From Karstenula rhodostoma CBS 690.94 (Eukaryota; Ascomycota; Dothideomycetes; Pleosporales; Didymosphaeriaceae): 64,000 bases of DNA. The notes beneath the pieces are model-generated. The model was not told the origin of the DNA. It did not search any database and saw only the letters and a program-made list of their open reading frames with translations. Of the stretch, positions 54,482 through 64,000 are shown one piece after another; within the stretch, counting starts at the first letter, position 1, and every line of letters starts with the position of its first letter. A program made the translations under genes and the position numbers. The stretch spans positions 754,198 to 818,197 of the forward strand of contig MU001500.1 of assembly GCA_010093485.1 (NCBI GenBank), in the 5' to 3' direction.

Positions 54482-55669
54482 CGAATCTCACTCATTGATC
54501 CAACAGCGTTTCTATAAACTCGAGTCGTCCACCAACTTTGTATCTCGAGGTACTCGCACTAAAAGTGGTTTCACGTCCACTTGCGGCTGCACCCGGTGTC
54601 ATGAAACCTTGCTCCTGAGCAACATCACAGAGCCAACCTTACAAGGCTCGGTCGGGGTACACTGCACGCCGGCCTGCACGTGGCTCCAATTTGATCACGC
54701 CTTTCCGACTGTTCGAAATAGGCTGTATGGTCTGCTACCCGTATGGGCTACGTATTCACCCCACACGTGTGGATACGGATCGCTGGACCTTTCTTCCCGG
54801 TCAAGCATTTTCGCTTGGATCACTCTTTCTGACTGCAACATACTATCTAGTTTATCCAGAACGGACGTCACTGTCGACTATTACGCACACACCCTGGAGT
54901 TAATTGTGGTTCCTTGATAGCATTGCGTGGGTGATTATGCCGAGCATTCTGGGCTTTTATCAACATTTATAGGTTTTGGTTTCAGCCTAGCTTTCCTCCA
55001 TATCTTAATTGCTACAAATTCACAGGACACAAGCTGAGCATAGTGTTACCTGCAGATGCGCATCGTATCTGTCTCGCGGAGGTAGTCAATGACGCCGTTT
55101 GGCATGAATTGTACATATTGAATGGAAAGCAATCAACATGGTTACATCGAATGACTGTCCGATCCACAAATATCATTTGCTCGTTCCCGTCTTTTGTTAT
55201 GGACTCTTGCATTGTCATGAGGGTTATGCACCCACCCAATACACCGCACTTGCACTAAGACATGCCTCTTTCCGACCCATCCGATATCGCTCATTCTCGG
55301 TCTGCTGGGATTGTAGAGGCAGTCTTTCGTGTGAACGTAAAGACCGGATGTAAGCTCTCTTATCGGTCGTATTCTTAACAGTTGAACCTGAGGTTACTTC
55401 ATCTACTATAAGTATCTAGAACCTGGACGTGAATACTTTATCGCTGGTGTTTATATTGTTGCGAGATGCAGTGCCTCACTAGTTGTTTCGGAGTTAGCCA
55501 GGGTCGACCATCGACCTCGGCAAAAACAGGTGAACTCCGCTTAAGCTCCAGGACTTTAATTGCCGCCCCGCGTAAGACGCAATACAGCTGTATACCAACT
55601 TACCGACGCTCTCTTCTCTTGAAGCTGCAATCTGATTAAAATCGCAAGTCACTATTTAACCAAGTGATC
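54482..55669. other. Intergenic, 1.2 kb
   Basis: 3' flank of the kinase and promoter of the MaoC gene. ORFs of 60-164 codons here lack any family feature. Confidence 0.5.
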
Positions 55670-56778
55670 ATGGGCGCACAGGAACCGGGTGTAGGATTTG
55701 AGTTCCCGACCTTCGAGGTCTCGTGGAAGAAGAGAGACTTGCTCCTCTTCGCGGCCAGCATTGGTGCGACATACCCTGACGAGCTTCATTTTCTCTATGT
55801 AAGTCCAATTACTCTGCGGTGCGATTGAGGGGTAAATGGTTTCCTACCATCATCACCCGTCGTTGTCTGTTTCTCCACCCGATTTGGTAACTCATGGTGT
55901 CACAGGAACTCAATCAGAATTTCGCGGCATTCCCGACCTACCCGATCATCCTTCCATTCAAACACACCGATTCAGAGGTTATTGACTTCTATGCGCGCTC
56001 GAACAGTACACCTATCGCAGGCGTTCCCAAGTTCGACACCAAGGGCGTGCTCGATGGCGAGCGCAAGCTCCAATTTCTAAAGCCGATCCCGGTATCCAGT
56101 GAGGGTCGCAAGTTCGAGGTCAGGAGCAAGGTTTTGGGCGTGTATGACAAGGGAAAACCTGGCACGGTGGTAGAGACAGAAAAAACGCTTGTGGATGCGC
56201 ATTCTGGCGAAGTGTACACCAGGGAAGTCGGTAGTGGATTCTATGTCGGACAGGGTGGCTGGGGTGGTCCCAAAGGTATGTCGCGGGGGCTGAGAGTTGT
56301 CCTTCGAGTCGAAGAGAAGAGATGCTAACGGTGGTATTCAGGACCCAAGACCGTGAATTTCCCTCCGCCCGCGAACACACCCCCAACCGCGAGCCGCGTC
56401 ACGCAAACCACGCTCGAAACCGCGCTTCTCTACCGCCTCAACGGCGATTACAACCCACTACATGCGACCCCTGAGCCGGGCGTCAAGATGGGCTTCGGTG
56501 GACCCATCATACACGGTCTGTTCAGCTGGAACACAGCGGCTCATGCTGTCTTGCAGCAATTTGGCAAGTCGAAGCCTGAGAATATGAAGGAGTTCCAGGC
56601 GCGGTTTGCAGCGCCGGTCAAACCCGGAGACAAGCTGATTACAGAAATGTGGCAGACCGGTCAGAAGGAGGACGGATTCGAAGAGATCCGGTTCATTGTC
56701 AGGGTCGAGGGAGGTAAGACGGTCTTGACGAATGGAAGGGCACTAGTCAAGGTGGAGGAAGTCAAGGCCAAATTGTAG
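55670..56778 (+). CDS. MaoC-type (hotdog) enoyl-CoA hydratase 2-like protein
   Basis: Likely hydrates trans-2-enoyl-CoA or dehydrates 3-hydroxyacyl-CoA, as in peroxisomal multifunctional enzyme type 2. Three exons: 55670-55798, 55906-56275 and 56342-56778, with introns of 107 and 66 nt; 311 aa. The N-terminal half is a degenerate hotdog domain (SWKKRDLLLFAASIGA, FPTYPIILPF). The C-terminal half holds the hydratase motif RLNGDYNPLH with Asp202 and His207, then GFGGPIIHGLFSWN. Both catalytic residues are present. No clear C-terminal PTS1 (ends KVEEVKAKL; AKL resembles a weak SKL-type signal), so peroxisomal location is plausible. Stand-alone, unlike yeast Fox2. Confidence 0.9.
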
Positions 56779-57295
56779 ACATGTTGGCTGAGAAGCTAGT
56801 TTGAGCTCATGTTGAAGTTCGAGTGAAGATTTTGACATATTGCTGCAAGATTTCTCAGACTGTACTGTACCGAGGTATGACTTGAGGTAAATTGAGAGGC
56901 GTTGCCGGTGTAAGTGCTCGTTAGCGTGACCTTTGCTAAGAGTAGTAGTGGGTCACTGTTGGTCGGGGAAGAGTCCGTAGATGTGGGGATGCCCTACTGC
57001 CGGGGATTATAACGTCACGTGATCTCGTCTTGGCCCCTCTAGCTCTGTGAAACACCAAGACCGTGTTTGGTCAGCCCTCGGGAACACGGCATCACCTGCA
57101 ACGCTGCTCAAGGGGCACCTGTCTGCCCTTCCTGTTGGACTCTGTACGTTTCAGCTAGCTGGCTCTTGAAACAGATCACGATGCCTTGCCTGCAGCCTCG
57201 CGCTACAGTTTGACCTCGCGTATGCCTTACGTCGCCGATACTTCGATCTGACAGCATGTCTATGCTGTCTAGCTGCCACTACACACCACTATAAC
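56779..57295. other. Intergenic, nothing recognised
   Basis: About 517 bp between two same-strand genes. Presumed terminator of the hydratase gene and promoter of the cyclase gene. Confidence 0.5.
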
Positions 57296-58505
57296 ATGGA
57301 TTTTCGGTTGCCTCATTTGCGAGGCGTGCTGCTTTGGCTGTATTGTTCCTTGCTAATCAGCTTGGGTGCGGCATACAAGCCCCTCTCCGACGGTTTCCTG
57401 CGCGCGATACCTTCGCCCGGCAACGAGTTCGACATTGATAATACCACCGGCATATTCGCGCCGCTCCTCATACCCCGAGTTCCCGGAACACCCGGCCAAG
57501 CTGTTGCGCAGCGCCACCTGGTCGACTATTTCCAGCGCGAGCTGCCGAAGTGGACCATCACCTGGCAGAATAGCACACAGAAGACACCGACGTCCAAGGG
57601 CGCCAAGCTCCCCTTTGCGAATATTATAGTCCGGCGTGAGCCGCCATGGGTCAAGCCTGGGCAGACGAATTTCCTTACGCTCGTCGCGCATTACGATAGC
57701 AAGCTGACACCAGATGGGTTCATTGGTGCAACAGACAGTGCGGCGCCATGCGCAATGATCATGTGGGCCGCAAAGGTGGTGGACGGATACGCACAGCAGA
57801 TGTACGACGAGATGTCCGAGTTAGGAGAGGGTGGAGACGTGGATATGGACATGGGTATCCAGATTTTGTTCTTGGATGGAGAGGAAGCATTTGAGAGGTG
57901 GACGGACGCGGACTCGCTGTATGGCTCAAGGTGCGTGTTCAAACTCCCCATGAAGGACCTAGAGGTTAGAGGTCGCTAACACCAACTACAGATCCCTCTC
58001 CAACTTCTGGGTCAATTCCCCAAACCCACCTAACCAAAAGTTCTACAAATACAAAACGCCGCTCTCCCAGATATCTCTCTTCATGCTCCTCGACCTCCTC
58101 GGCTCTTCCGAACCCAGCGTTCCCTCCTACTACACCACCACGCACTGGGCCTACCTCGCCTTCTCTAACGTCGAGTCACGCATGCGCTCCCTCAATCTCC
58201 TCGAATCCTCACCACCTTCCCCGTTCCTACCCGACGTGAACAAGACAATGGCATATGGTGGTGTTTCGGACGACCACTTGCCTTTTATTTGGAGGGGCGT
58301 AGAGACATTGCATGTTATCCCTCAGCCGTTTCCGAGGGTCTGGCACACGAGCGCGGATGACGGACCGCATTTGGACATGAAGGTTGTAAGAGACTGGGCA
58401 CGCATTGTGGCGGGCTTCATGCTGGAATGGTTGGATATGATGGAGGTTTGGAGTGGAGATGAACCGGAAGCAGGTTCGACACTTGCGATCCATGATGGAC
58501 GGTGA
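57296..58505 (+). CDS. Glutaminyl-peptide cyclotransferase-like M28 protein, secretory
   Basis: Converts N-terminal Gln (or Glu) of peptides to pyroglutamate in animal homologues; zinc-dependent M28 fold. Two exons: 57296-57930 and 57992-58505, with a 61-nt intron (GTGCGT..CTACAG); 382 aa. A hydrophobic signal peptide (VLLWLYCSLLISLGAA) starts the protein. Metal-site candidates: His132/Asp134 in AHYDSK, Asp147 in GATDSAAPCA, Glu196-Glu197 in LDGEEAF, Asp305-Asp306 in SDDHLPF and His330 in RVWHTS. Spacing is close to that of the animal enzymes. N-glycosylation sequons (NNTT-like, NST) support secretion. Aminopeptidase activity is less likely because the second zinc set looks incomplete. Confidence 0.87.
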
Positions 58506-60497
58506 CAGGAAAAGATCTGGGTATCTGAAAGCCCGGCTCCTTCGTCACTGTCGACGTCGCCCAGACCTTATCGGGTTGGGGACCCAAAACCCATGTCTCC
58601 CTAGGGTATATACCATCAAACAATCGACTTCTAGAAGCTTCAATGCCTAGAGAGCTTCCAGTCGAGTTTGGTGTTGGCACAAGAGGAGGACTGTGGCATC
58701 AATCAGGTTGGAGTTATGAGGTGTAAGGGATCTGGACATCTCTGGTGAGCCCGTGCATTATGCCAGATTAGACGGTCGATTGATGTCAAACGGATTGGAA
58801 TTGGAGTTAGGTCGTAGTGGGAACAATGCCCACCTCCTATTTTACTTGAATTCGCTCATCTATAGACCTCTTTGCCCAGCGCACTAATACCTTTATAGTA
58901 CTCAATCTTGTAGATGCGGGCTGATTGCACATACATAACTAATAACCTGATTGTGTACCTGGCCAACGCCGCGGCCAAAGGCTGAGAGTGCTAGACCTAG
59001 TGAGTGCTATCTTTCGCTGTTTAGCATAAACAGGCGTCGCTCTACAGATACTGTATCCTGTTTTAACTCGGGTTATTTTACGTGCACAAATCTGTATGCG
59101 TATGTTATATCTTGGGGTGACTTGCATGATCCGCACATGCCTCTAAGAAGATTTCCAAAAGCTTGGGGCCGAACCATGATGAATTAATGTTATTAGGTGC
59201 ATCGGGGATACATGTATTCAAAGAGTTCATAGATTGCCAGCCTCGTCGAAAAAGATACAATTGAGAAACATGTGTTGGCACGGTACTGTAACCTCTTCTA
59301 GCCTGGTTTCGCCTTCGTATCCCTATTCGGGTACCTTCACATCTCCGTTGATTCACAAGAGTTTTCAAGGAATGGCTCTCCTTATAGAGATATCGGCGTC
59401 GGCGTAGCGCTAGTCATCGCTCGAATCGCAGCGATCATAGGATCCTTTTTAAGAAACGGAAGAACGAGAAAGCTGCCACTGCTGTGAGAGTTGGAACTGG
59501 AACTGGAACTGGAGCTGAAATCCCACCGGTGGCCCAGAACCAATCATACAACTGCCCTCCGCAGAACCTACCAGGCTCACTGATAACGACGTTTGATCAG
59601 CGATACTTGCATACGACACCCATACCACCCATTAGCCTTCACCGGTATATGGCCATCAGCTGCAGCAAAATGTGCCTATCGCTTCTTCGCCACCACCACA
59701 ATACCAGCAGTACATTGCGTATCAGTACCCTAGAACGCCAAGTCCAACTCTGTGAGGGCCGACGGAGATGGGGGCGCGCGTCAACAATTCGCCCCGGGTT
59801 TGCTAAGTGAGATGACAGCTGTATACAGTCCGCATTCACAGAGGCTTTCGCCAGGATCTCTCTTCGCGGCCACATCTCTTCCTTTGTTGCTCCAGGATGA
59901 TGATGCAAAGCTGGAGCGTAGAACAGAGCAGCTCCACGTGTCTTGGTACCCAAAGAGGAAGGTAGCAGGTCTTCAATACGGATGCCCAGATCACAAGTGA
60001 CAGATGCGTCCACGGTGAGCGAGGAACGGATACTATCTAAGTTATCAGAGAAAGATATCCATAACGATTTTGATACAGCCACGGAGTCGAATGGCTATGG
60101 GTCCGACCAGTCGCTATAAAGCAGACTGTATCTATCATTGGTGGACGACTCTGCAGGCGAGTTCTTATTCCCCGCTCACCATATGGGCTCTTTCCAGCTC
60201 CTTGCGATTCTTTCCATTGCAATTCTCTTGGCTTATGTCAAATACTGACGCAAAAACAATATTTTTCCCTTTTGCCTTTTCTGTGCAGAATCATGAAATT
60301 GAGGTATGTTTTCTAGATTACAAGCGCCGTATTATATCATTCTCACGGCAACTTCTGATGGTATTTCTAAGCCTGTTAGTAACGGCTTATCAGCGTAGTG
60401 CAACGTTCCTTACGTCCTGCAAGGTCTGCTAGCACGTTACCATCCTCGGCTATCAAACATGCATCTTCAAGCTCATTAGCGAGGATTCGGGCTGTTT
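58506..60497. other. Gene-free interval, about 2 kb
   Basis: Contains a GGAACT hexamer run at 59488-59511. Between 59.6 and 60.3 kb a few frames look protein-like (QNVPIASSPPQYQQYIAYQY, then a hydrophobic QLLAILSIAILLAYV). They are broken by stops and lie in different frames, so either a decayed gene or chance. Confidence 0.45.
59488..59511. repeat. GGAACT hexanucleotide repeat
   Basis: Three perfect GGAACT units followed by GGAGCT. Short microsatellite outside any gene. Confidence 0.75.
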
Positions 60498-60821
60498 TCA
60501 GATGCTCGAGAATGTGTACATACTCGCGAACTTGATCTTGTATGAACTCCCTTCCTCATGAGCAGTGACAGGGTGCACTGGTAGCTTGTCACCCTCGGCG
60601 CCGATCTTGAACCACCGCACCGGTTTGGGGAGGAAGCTCCTGTCCTCTCTGGTCGCTCGTGCGAGAACCCAGTCCCCAGACTGGAGCTTTCCGCTCTTCA
60701 ACGTAAAGGTCGCAGCATCAGGCCCGGTAGTCGCCTGCGTGCGGTCTTCGGCGTTTGATCCTACCTTGGTAATAGGCATGCCGTTGATTTCGATGATAAA
60801 GGGCCCGCTGAGAGTGTCCAT
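60498..60821 (-). CDS. Small protein of unknown function
   Basis: 107 aa from the ATG at 60821, single exon. The composition is organised: MDTLSGPFIIEINGMPITKV, FTLKSGKLQSGDWVLARATR, EDRSFLPKPVRWFKIG, then PVHPVTAHEEGSSYKIKFAS. The regular alternation of polar and hydrophobic residues suggests a beta-rich fold. No signal peptide from this start. The open frame continues upstream 78 codons with other ATGs but unrelated-looking sequence, so an upstream exon is possible. Family not recognised. Nearby secreted protease is probably coincidental. Confidence 0.5.
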   Translation of the reverse strand: MDTLSGPFIIEINGMPITKVGSNAEDRTQATTGPDAATFTLKSGKLQSGDWVLARATREDRSFLPKPVRWFKIGAEGDKLPVHPVTAHEEGSSYKIKFASMYTFSSI

Positions 60822-61925
60822 CGAGTCCGTGAAAGCAGGTCCACAAACGAAAGTAGCAGGAGAAAAGCAGATGTCCAACGGCCGATATGAGGCCGCGCGT
60901 TTGTGTGAATGCGCTGCTGGCCTTGGGGAACTAGATTGTGAATAGCAGGTGAGACGTGGTTCGCCTTGGTAGCGAGGCGGAAGAGATAAACGGTAAAATA
61001 ACACCCTCATACACCTGCTTACGATTCTGTGGTAAACGCGGAGCGTCCCGGACAACGCCGATTGACCACCATAGTTCGGGCTACACTCACGACTTGTTCG
61101 CCTGCCTATGGTAAGCTAGCGTACTCGCTTAGTTGGCCAGGAGATCTTTGTTCGTGGTGCTACGCGGGGGGCTATGGTGAAACACTAAGCCCAAGGCGGG
61201 ATGCACATATATTAGCTCCACGAATCATAGGTTGAGGCATAGCGATGATGTGCGCCTTAATATACTGCATGGACTCATCCCGGAGGTTTCTTGCAGATCA
61301 TCCTGCTAGCACCCGGTCTGCGCGCCCTCCAACGTTTCAAAGCTTATGATTTATGGTAGTCTGCACAAGGCGTTGTTAGTGGTACCCGCCCCGCCATACG
61401 CGCCCATTCTTCGACGATTATTTTGGAGCATGTGTCACCGACAGCTTATAGTATTGGACGTCTCCGAAATAACAGCTTTGTACTACAAACAAATGGGGGA
61501 ACTTGAAGCTAGGGTGCCAAAGCTCCTCGAGGCTGGGATCGGAGGCAGTGTCCGGGGGGCACGATAAGCCCTGGACAAGCTTCCTGTTTAGAAACGCCCG
61601 TCAGGTACGAAGCGCCGGCAACACACAGCAGATAGCAAACCGTCCCCCCTACGACTGCTGCACATGCCGACCACACGCGACTTAGAGTCAACCACAAACG
61701 GAAGGCAAGTAGCCAGCGCAGGCTTGGCTGTCTTGGATCTTTCACATCGATAGGCGGCGGTTGTCATGGCTCAAGATTTCGGCATCGAGGCAATGCCGGC
61801 AAAATGTATAAGTATGCTGTGACCGACACACCTGTGGCAACCATCCGCTCGCTGCACTTCAATTCTACATCTGCCACCTGCGCCAACGCCCAGTCCCGGG
61901 AGTCCAGCCGAATCAAGCATTCAAG
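60822..61925. other. Intergenic, 1.1 kb, with trypsin promoter
   Basis: No gene seen. A TATA-like TATAAG at 61807-61812 lies about 118 bp upstream of the trypsin start. Confidence 0.5.
61807..61812 (+). promoter_or_regulatory. TATA-like box upstream of the trypsin gene
   Basis: TATAAG, 114-119 bp before the ATG at 61926, a typical spacing for fungal secreted-protein genes. Confidence 0.45.
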
Positions 61926-62839
<914 letters not shown>

Positions 62840-64000
62840 AGATTGCATCTGGAAATGATGTCGGTAGTTGCGTGGATATGGGAAGCTTGGTCGCATTGAA
62901 TTGAGCGTTTTGCATTGGGACTGGCGGAGGGACTGTGTGGCAGAGCATCTATTCCATGTCTATGATTTATGAAATAGTAGTCTAAATACAGTTGCAAAGA
63001 AGCTTCTGCCAATCTGCCAATCTACCAATGCCGGTGACAAGCGAACCTTTAATATCCGTGAGCCAGGCGTGGCACAGCCGAGGCCTAGATCGATCTCCTA
63101 GCTCAGTCTCAATATCGAATGTATATGTATATGTCATATCCCAGAAGGTACGTGGTCAGGTACATGATCACAGCCGTGAAGCCGATAGGGTACGGATGTG
63201 GCTTTGAGCACGTGTGACGTCGTGTGCTCACTACGAGTCATCAAGCCAACAACAGAAGTGTGTGTTCTCAACGTGGTGACGGGTGTCACAACGGGGTTCA
63301 TGGGCTAGTGTATGATAGCAGCATGTGGTCAGATTAAACTCTCTGTGCTGATGGTGTATCAAACCGGACCGTTCGAAGGCCCCAAGAGAGGTCTTGTCCA
63401 TACGTGTAAGTTCTGTCTTTTTGTGAAAAGATATAAGCCAGAAAAACATGAAGCGGCTACGCATAAGAAGTGCATTATCGCAGGCGATGTATGATTCGAC
63501 GAGTATAGTCCAGGGTTTTGAAAAATGGCCCCCACACGGGATAAAGGTTTTAGCGCTTATTTCATTCCAGGCGCGCACCTGAAACATTCCTATATTCCTC
63601 TGAAATTGCCCTGCCACAATAACGATACGATACACAAAGATATTGTAGAGGTTCGCATCGCCCGGTTAACTCCGCGTCAGGGCACCTACAGATTACATAA
63701 CGCATATCGCCGCTTAGACCCGCTTTTATAATATATACTATATTCTTATTGGATCGCTTCTAAGTAGCTCAACTGGGCAATGCAAAATTCTCCGGTAGTT
63801 GTACAATCTCTCAGGGGTTCCAGGAGCCAGCAGGGGGGAAATTGCTTGTAAAAGGCCATTCAAGGGCTTTGCGAACCTTGACGAGCTAGTCTCCCGAACC
63901 CTCTGGTTGACTGCACTGCAGGGTGATCTAAGAGCTTGCGACCCTACCAAACAATTCAGGATCATAGTAAGCAGCGGAACCATGTCTTCCAACATTGCTC
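62840..64000. other. Trypsin 3' flank to window end, with MITE copy
   Basis: No gene supported. Contains the inverted-repeat element at 63641-63797. Confidence 0.55.
63641..63797. mobile_element. Diverged second copy of the 6.9-kb MITE
   Basis: The right arm 63766-63797 starts AGCTCAAC, ends CCGGTA and has the same 32-bp length as the arm at 7019-7050. The left arm starts at 63641 (TATTGTAGAGGTTCGCATCG). The arms match each other at about 20 of 32 positions, most differences being transitions. The interior shares ACCCGCTTTTA and the spacing to the right arm with the first copy. Length is 157 bp versus 166 bp. Confidence 0.6.

Noticed and set aside
59484..60432. Possible gene around 59.5-60.4 kb (Gln/Tyr/Pro-rich piece plus a hydrophobic segment)
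   Set aside because: Pieces lie in different frames with intervening stops and no consistent splice sites.

Overview
The window looks like nuclear DNA of a filamentous ascomycete (Pezizomycotina). Dothideomycetes/Pleosporales is my best guess, from family content rather than any decisive marker. Evidence: single-copy eukaryotic housekeeping genes, short introns (mostly 47-140 nt) with GT..AG ends and CTAAC-like branch sites, 2EXR/F-box, BTB and HET-type proteins typical of filamentous ascomycetes, and inverted repeats whose arms differ mainly by C/T and G/A transitions, as repeat-induced point mutation (RIP) would leave. Nothing bacterial, viral or organellar was seen.

Layout. 0-14.5 kb: PFK1 (-), an F-box/LRR-like gene (-), a MITE-like element at 6.9 kb, an aldo-keto reductase (-), a CECR5-type HAD hydrolase (+), and an unknown probably mitochondrial protein (-) divergent from DEF1 (+, CUE domain and Gln-rich). 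17.6-19.9 kb: AT-rich, gene-free, two adjacent fold-back repeats. 19.9-25.1 kb: a 2EXR-like gene (+), a CCDC174-like gene (-) sharing a short promoter with homoserine dehydrogenase HOM6 (+), and a small membrane protein (+). 25.1-28.6 kb: gene-poor, with a decayed HET-domain gene and a 378-bp TIR element. 28.6-35.3 kb: a Cys/His-rich conserved-looking protein (-), a 3.7-kb gene-free stretch, and a TFIIIC subunit (TFC6-like, -). 35.6-36.5 kb: a broken tRNA-His-like sequence and AT-rich DNA. 36.5-42.4 kb: RINGv membrane protein (-), NRDE/TANGO2 protein (-), Tic20/DUF4870-like membrane protein (+), GPALPP/RS-type protein (-). 44-50.2 kb: PLP-homeostasis protein (+), BTB protein (+), SDR (-), ESCRT-III DID2 (-), NC2-beta (-). 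51.8-58.5 kb: Sch9-like AGC kinase (+), MaoC-type hydratase (+), glutaminyl cyclase-like M28 protein (+). 60.5-62.8 kb: small unknown protein (-) and a secreted trypsin (+). The window ends with a diverged second copy of the 6.9-kb MITE.

The genes are mostly unrelated housekeeping functions: glycolysis, Thr/Met synthesis, Pol II and Pol III transcription, probable RNA processing, endosomal sorting and nutrient signalling. I see no biosynthetic cluster, operon-like unit or defence island. The accessory signal lies in the gene-poor stretches: MITEs, fold-backs, a HET pseudogene and a tRNA relic. Exon coordinates come from splice signals, reading frame and family motifs read by eye.
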